In this document: positions 20,661 through 32,099 of the stretch, in pieces
Layout of the letters: each line of letters opens with the position of its first letter
How positions within the stretch are numbered: the first letter of the stretch is position 1
Source: Amphibalanus amphitrite
Taxonomy: Eukaryota; Arthropoda; Thecostraca; Balanomorpha; Balanidae
Direction of reading: 5' to 3'
Assembly (NCBI RefSeq): GCF_019059575.1
Contig: NW_024881625.1
Location: 806,001-870,000, forward strand
Length of the DNA: 64,000 bases
Translations under genes and position numbers: made by a program
Notes under the pieces: model-generated
Databases searched by the model: none
What the model saw: the letters and a program-made list of their open reading frames with translations, nothing else
Told to the model about the DNA's origin: nothing

Positions 20661-22864
20661 AAGTTGTGTTAGGATTTCAGTGGAATGACGTTTAATACCT
20701 TCTTTCTTATAGGTGATCCGTTTTCAAAAGCCTTCATGGCTCAAGTTCCGAATAAGACGTTGAAATCAATTGATGCTGGAATGTAGATATGAATTTGGCG
20801 TGGCGTCGGCGGTGTGTCGATCTGCGACTGTGAGGACCGGCGGCGTCCGCTATTGACCGGGGTCGTGAGAGCCGGGGGACGGCCGACAGACATTTCTCAC
20901 AGGAGCGGCGGCGAGTTGTGGCGCGACCAACACGGCCGACGGCGCACCATTAGTAAGGGGCAGATAAAGCCCCAGTCCCACGCCGCCATAGACGGTGAAT
21001 TAATCCCATCGCGTCAATGGCGCGGCGTCCGTCGGGCTGGCAGCCCGCCGTGCGGCGCCCCCGCCCCGGTGTTGGGATATGCACTAGCCAGCGGGAACAC
21101 CACCCGCCGGTCCCCGCGTGCAATCCTGGGTCACCTCTCACCGTCCTAGACGCATGAAACAGATAGTCGCATGGGGCAAATTAGCATCAGTTATGAAAGA
21201 TGCCTATTGCCTGCTAGTCCTTTATGCATTGTATAATTCAGCCTTCAGAAGTTTTATACTTCATCCCCAAGCAAGAAAACATGGGTTAAGCAAGATGTGC
21301 TGTTGACAAGATGATATTGATAAATATTATAATATAGATAATGATTGTCAATAGGGTCCCGATGTCATTCTTCTGGTCAAATGGAAAACATTGATTGTTA
21401 ATGAGAAAGACGCACACCTGAATGCCCTTGCGCTTATCACATTGATGTGCTAGTAGCTGATTTCACATCGCAGTGTCAGTCTATTCCGTACCGTGCTGTC
21501 ATCATTCGGTTTATGGATGATTTCGTGCTTTCAAAAGATTTGCTCATGAGCCTCATCCCTTTCAAGAAGCGTCAGATTTTTTTGCTACTATAATTTATCT
21601 CCGACTCTCCTTTCCATATTTCACGAACGTTGGTCATAAACTACCGAAGGCGGGCCACCAAGTTCGGCTAATATATGGTATGTCATAAGATTCTGCGCCC
21701 TTTGCAACCAGCTGGTTTTCCAATTTTATGCTCGTATTTGACGTTTATGAGCGCGCCTTTGACTGGTAGCAGCTTTCCCTAGTATGTTAATTAGCTCCGG
21801 GCACCCACGACGTGACGATTCAAGTGCCTTCATTGGGCTCACATGATTGAGCTTGTGTGATCACGATCATGTGTCAGTGAAATGAATGTGTGATATCATG
21901 ATAATGCACCTCAGATGAAACAACTTTCAAAGAGCTACACTGAGAAATACAAAAATATTCCCTGGGAGTCCGTTAACCCACGCCGTGCTGGGGGGGGGTA
22001 TTTTCACGCCCCCCCCTCAAGTTCACGGTCTAACGGGCCGGCCATTTCTGCCGCTCTCCACAATCACGATGAAGAAAACCGCCTGGAAAATCCTGCCATT
22101 TGGCGAGAAAGATGAAACAGTTTGAAAAATAGTCCGGTGTCGCTGACGACAATCCGCCGTTACTGGAGCGGCCTACAGAAGAAAAGCCACGGATGGCTCC
22201 GTTCTCAAGAGTAGCCGCGAGCGGGAGGGTGAGCTCGATTTCGATGGAGTCGCTTTGACGTCAGATTCGGTTGTGTCGTGGCTGAGATGTTGTGCCGAAC
22301 GCATGCCAGGCAAATGTCAAAGTCATAGATGTGGACGCATGGCGGTGATAAAGTCACGCCTTTTGTATTCTAGCAAAGAAGCTCTGGCGAATTGTTCACT
22401 GTTGATGTTCAGCTTTTATGCCAAGTCAACTCGTGTCCATATTTGGGAACGCCTAATGTGACTCCGAGATATGCCACCCAGATCGGGCAATAGGCGTTTT
22501 CACGATGGCCATCTGGTACACATTTGGTGTAGATTAGGTGCAGCTTAGGTGATGGTTTGATCAAATTAGGTTCAGTGTATTTCTTAGTTACCTAGCTGTC
22601 AGCTAGAGATGCACTAATTGCTTGTGTACCTGCCTTGTCATATCATAAAACGTCATCGATTAAAACACTGAACTCTGAAGTAACCTCAACATATGAAGAT
22701 ATTTGTTATCAAAGAGATTAGGTGCAGATTTGGCGAGAATTGGGTGCGTTCGCCAGATAGCCCGTCGTGAAAACGGCTAATATGGGCTTTATCAGAAATA
22801 TGTGTTTTTAATTTGAACATTCAACTTGTCTCACCGAAAGAAACAGTGTGCCCAACACGTCATA
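20661..22864. other. Intergenic stretch with one TTAA-element terminus
   Basis: No gene recognised; the GC-rich part 20790-21150 yields only arginine-rich shadow frames. At 21973-21976 TTAA is followed by CCCACGCCGTGCTGG and a G-run/C-run hairpin (about 21990-22013). This is a left terminus of the TTAA family related to the fragment at 62850-62930. I did not find its right end. Confidence 0.45.
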
Positions 22865-23459
22865 CAGGGTGACACAAAAAAAAAACGGTCATCACCAAAA
22901 TTCGAATAACTTCGGAAGTTTTATTCAGATCATCACCAAACTTCGGCCACTTTAGGTCACACCTATGTAGCAGACATCCACCAAGTTTCAAGTCTTCACT
23001 ACGAAGACTTTTAGTACAGTGTGTGTTTTACGGACGCTCCACAATGTGCTCCAGGTGAGCGCCCCGGCGCTGCAGGGCGTAGGCACACCTGCATCCGGCG
23101 ACCAAAGATGTCGATAACCCGATGGCTGTGCACTTTACAGAGTGCAATGGCCTCTGGAGACAGTGCTCAGGGGGTGTGCTACCCCTGAAACGTTATTCTT
23201 ATCGAGTTATCGACAACTTTGCCCGCCGGATGCAGGTGTGCCTACGCCCTGCAGCGCCGTGGCGCTCACCTGGAGCACATTGTGGAGCGTCAGTAAAACA
23301 CACACTGTACTAAAAGTATTCGTAGTGAAGACTTGAAACTTATTGGATGTATGCTACATAGGTGTGACCTTAAGTGGCCGAAGTTTGGTGATGATCTGAA
23401 TAACACTTCCGAAGTTATTTGAAATTTGGTGATGACCGTTTTTTTTTTGTGTCACCCTG
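22865..23459. mobile_element. Tc1/mariner-type fold-back MITE
   Basis: TA dinucleotides (22863-22864 and 23460-23461) flank CAGGGTGACACAAAAAAAA and its inverse. The inverted arms extend over roughly 230-250 bp each, so the element is nearly all palindrome. The right arm keeps a remnant that reads RRMQVCLR and, in another frame, GAHLEHIVERQ then stop, resembling a Tc1/mariner transposase C-terminus. The element therefore looks like two inverted 3' ends of an autonomous relative. It is non-coding today. Confidence 0.8.
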
Positions 23460-23461
23460 TA

Positions 23462-24353
23462 TTTGCATGCGTCATATATACGTACTGAGGGAAATGGCAG
23501 GTAGGTCGGACTACGCTCTGAATTTTAGGTCTACGAGTCCTCCCAACTCGATAATGCCAAATTGCCAGTCTTGTTGGCCGATTAGTTGTCACAGGTTTAA
23601 AAAAAAGATCTTATTTTAAGATATTTTTCGTCTATGGTCATTGCCATCCATAGCTGCTGCATCAATTCACGAAATAGGTGTTACAGAGGAAACCGTCGAA
23701 ATCGCCAAAGAATGTGCGTGTAATAATTTAGGATCTATTAAACAGTTAACAGTTTCTTGCCACTAATAAGAAGTTTGATAAATTACGTGTAATTTCGACG
23801 ATGCAGTTGGACAGCGTAAGTCATTGATAAATGCTGATGATGAGCATAAATCACTATCCGTCGTTTACGAATACTTTTTATATGTTTAAGATAAGAATAT
23901 GATTAGTTTGTTTCTGTCATCTGGCGCATTCTTGATACAATCTCTGCGCCCACACTAATCATGAAAGGATCAACTCTGCTTTTTCGGTGCCATATATCAC
24001 TTCGCCTTGGACGTATCCCCGTGCAACAGCGTTCATTTATCAAATCCAGCGTCCCGGGGCGCTGGAAGGCGTTAGCCCGGCAGCTGAAATCGGTCTGGGA
24101 CTAATGTCGTAGTGATAAGACTGGCGCGGAGATTCACAAATGTCGGTAGGGATGATCACTCTAAAACGCTGGCTGTCGTCAGCAGTAGTAACAGGGGTGC
24201 CTGGGCAATAAACGGTCATTCCAAATGAGACAACAGTCGCGACTCGTGAATCCGCCAATGAATCTGATTTTGATGGCCATGCCGGAGCCAGTGGGCGTGG
24301 TCGGCGGTACGGGCACTGAATAGCTCAGCTTACCTACATGTAATGGACACTAA
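23462..24353. other. Intergenic stretch, no gene seen
   Basis: No recognised gene, repeat or RNA. Moderately AT-rich. Confidence 0.4.
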
Positions 24354-24469
24354 GGTATAGTCAGTCTAAAAAAACGCACATCGGTGCGGTGGATCCATCA
24401 AGCCCGACTGATGAAAGGCTTGATGGATCCACCGCACCGATGCGCGGTTCTTTCAAGACTGACTGTACC
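24354..24469. mobile_element. Small hairpin element
   Basis: The arms (ggtatagtcagtct ... ggtggatccatcaagcc, and the reverse complement ending agactgactgtacc) pair almost perfectly over about 52 bp around a 12-nt loop. Size and TA-containing ends suggest a tiny Tc1/mariner-type MITE, but it could be a simple inverted duplication. Confidence 0.6.
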
Positions 24470-24889
24470 AATCGACAATCGTGCCTACACTTAAATGTGC
24501 TGCTCTAATTGTTTCTCAATATCAGCCGTATTGAATATTCTCTGTCACGGGTTGTCAGCTCATTTTGAAGACGATAAAAAATAAGTTTTTTTGTCACCAA
24601 TACTTCTCCAAAATGAGCGTTAGTTGGATCCATACTCACCCAATTAGTTCGAAGACAAGCTCATTACCAAGCGGATTAGTCGTGGACGAATGAATATACC
24701 CAATCTGTTTTTAACAGCATCGGGTTTATGCCAGGCGTGTCAGAAGAGGGTATTTCATGAAACTGGTATTTCTGATCCTGGAGCCACTCGAAATCCGCTT
24801 AGATTCACGGATCGGCATAGACTGGAGTGGATAAATACCCCCCCCACACACACACACACACAACGATACGAGCCCAATACATGGGACCA
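24470..24889. other. Intergenic stretch, no gene seen
   Basis: Holds a short (CA)n near 24845-24862. No gene recognised. Confidence 0.4.
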
Positions 24890-25420
24890 GCAGCATCACA
24901 GCCTGACCCGCTTGTCAGTTGTCAGCCTGTCAGTTGTCAGTTGTGTCGCCTCGCGGCCGTGCGTTGTCGGGACTCGGGAGTACCTACCTGTTGTCAAATG
25001 TGTCAGCCTGTCAGTTGTCAGTTGTGTCGCCTCGCCCGTGCGTTGTCGGGACTCGGGAGTACCTACCTGTTGTCAGATGTGTCGGCCTGCACTGTGTCTC
25101 TCCCAGGATGTCGGCCCGCCTGTTGTCAGATGTGTCGGCCCACGATGTGTTGGTCCCAGGGTGTCTGCCGCGGTGCTGAAGCTCTCCTGTTGTCACTTGT
25201 GTCACACCTGTCAGCCGACTGTTGTCACGTGTCTAGCGTGTCGGCTGTGTCCACCCGCCTGTTGTCAGGTGTGTCGGGTGGTGTGTCGGCCCGCCTGTTG
25301 TTAGGTGTGTCGGATGGTGTGTCGGCCCACCTATTGTCAGGTGTGTCGGGTGGTGTGTCGGCCCGCCTGTTGTCAGGTGTGTCGGTCCGAGCTGTGTCTC
25401 TCTCAGGGTGTCGGCTGGGG
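24890..25420. repeat. TGTTGTCAGGTGTGTCGG minisatellite
   Basis: Tandem units built on gttgtcaggtgtgtcgg and cggcccgcctgttgtca. The early units are long (tens of bases, including two near-identical copies with cggccgtgcgttgtcggg or a shortened form). Units of about 36-48 bp follow at 25250-25385. Cysteine-rich frames across it are repeat artefacts. Confidence 0.75.
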
Positions 25421-26084
25421 CTGAATGGGACAACAGTCGCCGTGGCGGCCGGCGCCGCGCGCTGGGAGGAGCCGGATCGGCCAGAGGCCAATATTGACAG
25501 AGAGGATTGACCAGCGTGGCGAACCCGGCGCAAATAACGCGCCGCCTATCGCCGCCACTGCTATGATATCCGGCCGTGCGAGCGGCTGCGTGACTGACTG
25601 GCTGCACTGAGTGTACACAGACTGCCAATGAACCGCCCGATAACCCGTATAATATGCTTAGATATTAAGGGGAAGGTGAGGCAAACCAAAGAGTACTATC
25701 CCTCGATGTATTGGAAACACCTGCTGAGGGCCTTATGACGCATAGATGGTGGTTTCGGGGAGGGTGTACGCCTTATCCCTTTTATTCACTTGCTGGATAC
25801 TGTTACTGTTTACTGTTACTGTTTAGTTTGGCTTTACTTGATGATCATACCTAAGCGGGCTTAAATGCCGTTAAATGTCCTTAAATGTCGCACAAGTCAG
25901 ATCTTACAGAAGACAACTTTGAGTGCTATTTGTGATTCCTTTTCCCTAAGCGTACTTCTAATGAAAAAAATGTCATAAAATCTAAGCTATGCACTACATC
26001 AAGGGCACGCATTCCTTGCAGATGAGTTGACCACATCTCCATGTGACGTCGAGGTGACACGTCTGTCCCTCTGTCTGTCCACAG
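25421..26084. other. Upstream flank of the GPCR exon
   Basis: No coding region. A pyrimidine-rich tract ending ctgtctgtccacag (to 26084) is a good 3' splice site for the exon that follows, so an upstream non-coding exon may exist but is not identified. Confidence 0.45.
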
Positions 26085-26144
26085 GCCACACCACTGCTCT
26101 GTATGAGCTGACGTCCGGCGGCGGCAGCGGCCGATAGGTCGGGG

Positions 26145-27070
26145 ATGGAGTGGAGCTCGGCCAGCCGCGCGGCGCTGAACGCCTCCCTGCCGCCGCCGCT
26201 GGGGGAGGAGGCGGCGGTATCCGCCGGCCCGGCGCTCTGTCTGTCCGTGGCCAAGTCGGTGCTGCTCGGCCTGGTGGTGGCGCTCACCATCGGCGGCAAC
26301 ACGCTGGTGCTGCTGGCGCTGGTGCGCAGCCGCTCGCTGCGCGACAGCACCGCCTACCTGATCGGCAGTCTGGCCGTGGCCGACCTGCTGCTCGGCCTGG
26401 CCGTGCTGCCCTTCTCGGCCGTGCTGGAGGTGTCGGGCCGGTGGTACTTTGGCGCGGCGTTCTGCGCCGTCTGGGCGGCCGCTGACGTGCTCTGCTGCAC
26501 GGCTAGCATCCTCTCACTGTGCGTCATCTCCGTGGACCGGTACATCGGCGTGACGCGCCCGCTCGGCCACGCGCACATCATGAGCGGCCGGCGCACGATG
26601 GCGCTCAACGGCCTGGTGTGGGCCGTCTCGCTGGCCATCAGTATCGGTCCGCTGGTGGGCTGGCGCGGCCCGCCCGACGCCTCCGGACAGCGCTGCACCG
26701 TCAACGGCGAGGTGGGCTATGTGTTGTTCTCGGTGCTCGGCTCGTTCTACCTGCCGATGCTGGTCATCCTGTGCGTCTACTGGCGCATCTACCGGGCCGT
26801 GGTGCGCGAGACGCGCTGCTGGCAGAACGGCCTCAAGGTGACCGACTCGCAGGTAGCCCTGCGCGTGCACCGCGGCGGCCGGCGGCCGTCGGACGACAGC
26901 GGCTGCAGTGCCGCCGACGAGACGCGCTGCACCGACCTGGAACGCAGCGCCGTCGGCAGTCGGCTGCAGAGCAAGTTCCGCGTGCAGACCAGGGCGGCCA
27001 AGACGCTGGGCATCGTGGTGGGCGTCTTCCTGCTCTGCTGGTTCCCGTTCTTCTTCATCCACCCGCTCAG
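26145..27070 (+). CDS. Alpha1-adrenergic/octopamine-like GPCR, first coding exon (TM1-TM6)
   Basis: Encodes about 308 residues of a class A biogenic-amine receptor at the plasma membrane, expected to couple agonist (octopamine or a catecholamine) to Gq/calcium. The ATG at 26145 follows a likely splice acceptor (26084). Visible: N-glycosylation site N12; TM1 with GN at 51-52; LAVAD with D80; F-C at 106-107 for the conserved disulfide; D114 in AAADVLCCTAS as the amine-binding aspartate; D131-R132-Y133; W159 in TM4; ECL2 C184; TM5 serines S196 and S200 with P204; a third loop of about 70 residues; and TM6 CWFPFFF at 298-304. VLCCTASI, VDRYIGV, ISIGPLVGW and AAKTLGIVVG are strikingly like vertebrate alpha1 receptors, while YWRIYRAVVRETR is like insect Octalpha1/OAMB. 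The exon ends at CTCA|GTGAGT; TM7 and the tail are outside what I can find. GC is very high. Confidence 0.88.
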
Positions 27071-27765
27071 TGAGTGGCTGGGTGTGGGAACGGGTTGCTC
27101 ATACTGAGAGTTGATTGAATGGGCGAGTCAGCAGCCTTTTGTGGGCCCTTTTGTTTTGGGAAAGGCGGGTGAATCATTTTGTAAGTGACCTTGGGTATGG
27201 GCCACCGGCCAACGCTTCTCAGTGGACGCTCAGTGACGGAGTTGGAGGTGGGTCAGCCCTTTTGTGTAGGGCTTTGATACGAGTTAACGTTTCCACAAGT
27301 GGTTTTTGGGGACGGGTCAACCATCCCGTAAAGGCATTTTTATGACTTCATATCCAGCATGCATTTACCACCGCTGTGTCGAATGTCATCGCCCAGAAAC
27401 CAGTCTCCACAGCGGCAAAGACTAACGTTCACATCAGGAAGAAACATCCCGACAAGTCGGGAGCGTCAGGGTCTGTACTCTGTCTGTATGGTGAGAGCTG
27501 GTACACTCCTCTGACTTGGCAAGCTGCCATCATAGCCCAGATAAATACAAAGCGCCGTACCACTGACAGGCAACACAGCTTATGGTGGTCCTAAGCTTGT
27601 GCGTCAAGATAATGGCCATTGAGAATGACCATAGTATATTGTTACCGTAGACGACGATGACGTTAATCAGTCGCCAATCCAACTCGAAGTACTTGGCTAT
27701 CACTGAAAGTTTTCGAGGAATTGTACAGTTTTATTATTTATACCAATTTGGTCGTGACAATCAAC
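27071..27765. other. 5' part of the GPCR intron, no other gene seen
   Basis: Begins with the donor GTGAGTGG. No exon encoding TM7 (an NPxxY-type segment) was seen downstream in the window, so the intron is long or the gene continues beyond it. Short frames at 27115-27594 show no domain. Confidence 0.5.
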
Positions 27766-27771
27766 CAGTGG

Positions 27772-28213
27772 CGCAGCCAGGATTTGTTTCGGGGGGGTCA
27801 TCGCCTCCAAAGCGGGCCCCCTAGTGTGCGGGCCCCCACCCATTTTTCAGAATCTCTCCATATTTCATACACATTCTGCTGAGCGGGCCCCCTTTACCTG
27901 CACGATAACCCTGAGCGAGTTTGAATAAGAAAATGTGGATAGAACAATAGCTCGGATATCACCCGGTGTTCAATCTTTACGCAAATTGACCACGACAGAA
28001 ATATGTTACTATGACGCAAGAATTCGTATCTTTCGAGGCCGAAATGTGCCTCTTCCGCAATATGCATAGCATACCTAAATGCAATCGGAACTGTTGCCTG
28101 CTTCTGTCGGACAAGATACTAGTTCCATGTGCCTGTCCTAAGTCACCTATCGGCTGCTGTAGTAGATTGTGCCCTTATTCTTCTTCATTACGTGAATTCG
28201 CTCACAAGAAGTT
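27772..28213. other. hAT-type element body, no gene
   Basis: Non-coding remainder between the left hAT terminus and the TTAA-element fragment. Contains a ggcccc/gcgggccccc-rich start, then AT-rich sequence. Confidence 0.4.
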
Positions 28214-28217
28214 TTAA

Positions 28218-28860
28218 CCCTCGCCGGCACAGGGGGGATGGGGTTGATGCAACCCCCTAAAGTTTTTTTCGCGAATTACTCGCGTAAAAAGCGGCTGATC
28301 GCAACGTAACTTTTAGTACCCTCGCGTTGATCAATTTTACACCTATCCTAGAATTTTCATGACCCTGACCCAAATGAACTTTGACCTTCTTTCCGAGACC
28401 ATGTTCCGAGGCCAGAATCGCGGTTCGGCGTATGCCGGCTCGCATTAGCGGCGCGTTTGCAGTCCTTTCGTGGTTTCAAGCGTTCAAACATGTGATTTGA
28501 TGTTGCTCCCATGCATAAGGGTGGATGTCAATGTCACCTGAAGGTCAGATCAGGTCATTGACCTATGAGGACCTCAGTACACTTTTCAAGCTATGCATGT
28601 TTCTAGGCTAGTTTTTGTTAGCTGAATTCGAATTTAGCAGCCATTTGAACATTTAAGAAGTAGTTTTGGTGCCTTCGTAACATGTTACGAAGCTGTCAGA
28701 GGCGGTTGACACGTATGCACTACGAATACCCGTCACGATCCCTACTGGTTTACCTGACCTTACCCGACCTCGCCTAAATGTATAAAGACATAATCTGTGA
28801 TCAAAACTAACATAATTTGTTCATGACTTACTTAATTACACGGGTTTTGCTGCATAACCT
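28218..28860 (-). mobile_element. Truncated TTAA element, CCCTCGCCGG subfamily
   Basis: TTAA 28214-28217 followed by CCCTCGCCGGCACAGG corresponds, in reverse orientation, to the right end of 42378-43277. Similarity continues through the hairpin gggg-ttg-atg-caa-cccc (about 28234-28257), the ccaaatgaactttgacc-type segment and the 20-bp palindrome at 28673-28692. It fades near 28850, so the other end is missing. Confidence 0.75.
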
Positions 28861-29123
28861 GGCACGGTTGACTATTTAAAATGGCATAGTTGAAAAGAGC
28901 ATACAATTTTGTCCAAGATCCAATCATCGCTTTTGCATGACGAGCAACAATATTCTTAAAAATATAAATGTTTCAAACCTCTGCATAAGTAATTCATCGA
29001 TGGCCTTCATTTTTCAATAGGTAACTTTACGTCCTAAATAAATTACGTCCTTAACCTATGTTATAAAATACACTTGGCATGTTCTATAGAAGAACGCATG
29101 GTTATCAGACACGAGCACCTCGA
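28861..29123. other. AT-rich spacer, nothing recognised
   Basis: No coding, RNA or repeat signal recognised. Confidence 0.35.
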
Positions 29124-29224
29124 TTGGGCTCATGCCTGACGCCTCCGTGATCTAGACACTCTGTTGGCTGAGTAAAGGCCGATCGCCCACTGGTGGCAGT
29201 TCCTGCTCCTGGAACCACCCGCCA
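29124..29224. repeat. 101-bp direct repeat, copy 1
   Basis: Identical as far as I can read to 29479-29579 (ttgggctcatgcctgac ... ggaaccacccgcca). The two copies bracket a 49-bp purine-rich spacer plus the left 205-bp LTR-like repeat. Confidence 0.9.
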
Positions 29225-29273
29225 CAGTGGGGTCACGACAGGGGAAAAAACAAAGAAGAAAAGAAAAAAAAAT

Positions 29274-29478
29274 TGTTGAGACCATGACCGATGGTCCGTC
29301 CCCTTCGCTGGCTCGTCTCTGACTGTCCTATATCCCGCGCTCCCCTCGTGCCTCCCGCCCCAGCCCGCCCGCTCCGCTTATCTCTCTCCCTTCCACCCTC
29401 CCTCCCTCTCCCTCGCTCTCTCCGGCATCTGTCTGCCCTCGCCCAACGCCTCTTAGCCGGGGGGCCGCTAAGTTGCCA
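29274..29478. repeat. Left 205-bp LTR-like repeat (TG...CA)
   Basis: Starts TGTTGAGACCATGACC and ends CTAAGTTGCCA. It matches 36189-36393 with one visible difference (cccttccacc versus ccctcccacc). It is preceded by a long purine-rich tract (aggggaaaaaacaaagaagaaaagaaaaa) resembling a polypurine tract. TG/CA ends and near-identity suggest LTRs of a non-coding (LARD/TRIM-like) element, but no matching target duplication is visible. Confidence 0.7.
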
Positions 29479-29579
29479 TTGGGCTCATGCCTGACGCCTC
29501 CGTGATCTAGACACTCTGTTGGCTGAGTAAAGGCCGATCGCCCACTGGTGGCAGTTCCTGCTCCTGGAACCACCCGCCA
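29479..29579. repeat. 101-bp direct repeat, copy 2
   Basis: Immediately follows the left LTR-like repeat and is identical to 29124-29224. If the 205-bp repeats are LTRs, this is the start of the internal region. The upstream copy would then be a remnant of a second, deleted internal region sharing that LTR. Confidence 0.9.
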
Positions 29580-29629
29580 AACCCCGCCAAACGGAGCGAC
29601 CACGCAATAGGCCACGTAGCTAATTGTAC

Positions 29630-31390
29630 GCTCCTAAGAGCTTCCACAGCCACTCGTAGTGTTCCCTAGAATTCGGGACCGGAACCATCCGGAGCGGTAT
29701 GCCCCCAAGGGCAGGAACCCGAGAGCTGGTCCAGCCCACTATAAGCTCCCAAGAGCTCACAGCCACTCGCCATGCTCCCTTGGGGAGCTCGCGACAGGAA
29801 AACCCCCGTAGCAGTCTGCCCCCGGGGCAAGGAACTCCCAAGCTTAACCAGCCAACTGCAAGTTCCCAATTGAGCCCCCACGGCCACCTATCATACTCCC
29901 TTGAGCTGCGCCAGGAAACGCCCGTAGCGGTCTGCCCCGAGGGCATTAAGCTCCCAAGAGCTCGCGCAGTCAAGTGGAGAGCTCCCGAGAGCTGCCACGG
30001 CCACCCGTCATGTTCCCTAGCTCGCGCAGGGGAAAAACACCCGAAGCGGCCTGTCCTTGAAGGCAGGAAGCCCCCGAGAGCTTGTGTAGCCAACTTTAAG
30101 CTACCAAGAGCTCTCGCAAATCGCAGCCATCCGTGATGCTCTCTTGCGCTCCCTAGAGCTCGTGGCATGAAACATACGTAGCGGTCTGCCCCCCCCCCCA
30201 GGGCAAGATGCTCTCAAGCGCTCGGAGCTCGCACTGCCCACTGTAAGCTCCCAAGAGCTCTCGTCAGTAACCCTAGAGCAATAAGCTCCCGAGAGCTCGC
30301 ACGGGTACCCGTCATGCTCAATAGAGCTCCCGATGTGAACACTCTTAGCGGTCTGCCCCCAGCGGCAAGAGGCTCCTAAGAGCTCGCACACCCAACTGTA
30401 AGCTCCCAGGAGCTCTCGACACTAGCCCCATAGAGGCTTCCCCCGAGGGCAATAAGCTCCCAAGAGCTCGCACGGCCATCCGTCGGCTCCCAAGAGCTCT
30501 CGACAGTATCACCCGTATCCGTCTGCTCCCAAGGACAATAGGCTCCCGCCGGCTCGAGCAGTCGCTTGGCTCCTAAAGCTTCCAACAGTAGCGCCTATGC
30601 GGCCTGCCCCCAAGAGCAATAGCTCTGAAGAGTTTGCGCAGTCACCCGTCCGGCTCCAACGAGCTCTAGACATTGTCACCCAAGCGGTCTGCCCCCAAGG
30701 GCAAGAAGCTCTCGCGAGCTCGCGCCGCCATCCTTCAGGGTCCCAATAGCTCTCTACAGTAGCACCAATAGCGGTCTGCCCCCAAGGGCAATGAGCTCCC
30801 GAAAGCTCGCACAGTAACCCCTCAAGCTTCCTGGAGGTCGCGACAGAAACAATCGTAGTAGCTAGCCCCCAGGGCAAGAAGCTCCAAATAGCTCGCCCGG
30901 CCACCGGTCAGGCTCTCAAGAACTATCGACAACAGTGGCCTTGGCGGTCTGCACCAAAGGCAGTAGTACCCAATAGCTCGCGCAGCTCCCTTCGTCAGGC
31001 TCCCAGGAGCTCTCGACATCAGCGCCCGTAACGGTATGTCCCAGGGCAAGAGCACCCAAAAACTCGCACAGCCACCTGACAGCCCCCAAGAGCTCTCGAC
31101 AGTAGAGTCACTAACGGTGTGCCCCCAAGGGCAATAAGCTCCCAAGAGCTGGCAAAGTCCCCTCGTCAGACTCCCAAGAGCTTCGACTGTAGCGTCCCTA
31201 ACGGTGTGCCCCCAAGGGCCATAAGCTCCCAAGAGCTCGCACCGTCAACTATGATCTTCCAAGAACTCGCAAGCCCCCGTCATTCTCCCCCAGGCTCCCG
31301 ACAGTAGCATCCACGCGGTCTGCCCCCAGGGGCAATAAGCTCCCCAGAGCTTGCACAGCCCCAAGTTACAGTACAGCCCCAACGCCCGCA
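29630..31390. repeat. About 90-bp AAGCTCCCAAGAGCTC minisatellite
   Basis: Tandem units of roughly 85-90 bp, each with a palindromic-looking core (agctcccaagagctcg), a gcggtctgcccccaagggcaa module and a second gctcccaagagctctcgac half. Degenerate but continuous. Frames through it are low-complexity repeats and are not called as genes. Confidence 0.85.
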
Positions 31391-32075
31391 CCGGTCAGAT
31401 GACCGTATGGGTCGTCGGCAGATACAGATAGTCGGACGGGTCGCTCTGGCGCGTCCACACATCCGGAGCTCACACCCGCCGCGGCCCGCGGCCCGGTTGT
31501 GAAACGAAAGAATTGCTGGCACGCAGCCCGCCGAAAAAGGCAGCGCGTTACGCCCTCCTCGTCGACCCAGTGCCGGTCCCCGCGCCGCCGCGACACGACG
31601 AACCGTCGCACACTGCCCGCGGATGGCCGAGCCGTTCGCGCCTATCCCCCCCCCCTGCGAGTGACGAGGGAGGGGGTGGCGAGCGCCCCCGTGTGTGCCG
31701 CCGCGCCACTCGAGCCGGCCAAGCGCCCGCCCTGTCACCGCGCCCTCCCCCTCCCCCCACCAGGGATGGGGGCGCGCAGCTGGGCGGACGCCGCCCCGTG
31801 GCGCATCCTCCAATCCAATAATTAGACCGGCAACCGCGCGTTGGCCGCGCGGTGGACCTTCGGCCCCCATCGCGTGCCCCTCCCCGCGCCGGGCGGTCGC
31901 GGCGCGGCGGGCGCGGACACGCGGCGGACAGAGAGAACAGGGCGAACAGCAAACATCAGGTAAGATAACCGGACCTCTTACTCCCGCCCAAGGCGAAAAG
32001 CACACACATCTGGGAAGAGAACCGGGCCGCTCCCGGCTACCAAGTACGGCCTTGGGTGTCGCTCCTTGAGGGTTG
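31391..32075. other. GC/CpG-rich unique segment between minisatellites
   Basis: Very GC-rich, CpG-dense and without the surrounding repeats. It ends in a strong 5' splice-donor context, catCAG|GTAAGATAA, near 31960. This could be a non-coding first exon or promoter of an element or host transcript, but no protein-like frame is convincing (they are Arg/Pro/Gly-rich on all strands). Confidence 0.4.
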
Positions 32076-32099
32076 CAGGCGCGGCGGCGTCCGGCGAGC

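Noticed and set aside
24690..25510. Cysteine/valine-rich secreted-like repeat protein.
   Set aside because: It coincides exactly with the TGTTGTCAGGTGTGTCGG minisatellite and shifts frame between unit types.
26150..27073. Arg/Ala-rich frames overlapping the GPCR exon in other frames and on the other strand.
   Set aside because: Shadows of a very GC-rich coding exon; only the receptor frame shows family motifs.
27376..27594. A C2H2 zinc-finger exon (KTNVHIRKKHPDKSG resembles a finger helix).
   Set aside because: The two cysteines are absent upstream in the same frame and no second finger follows.
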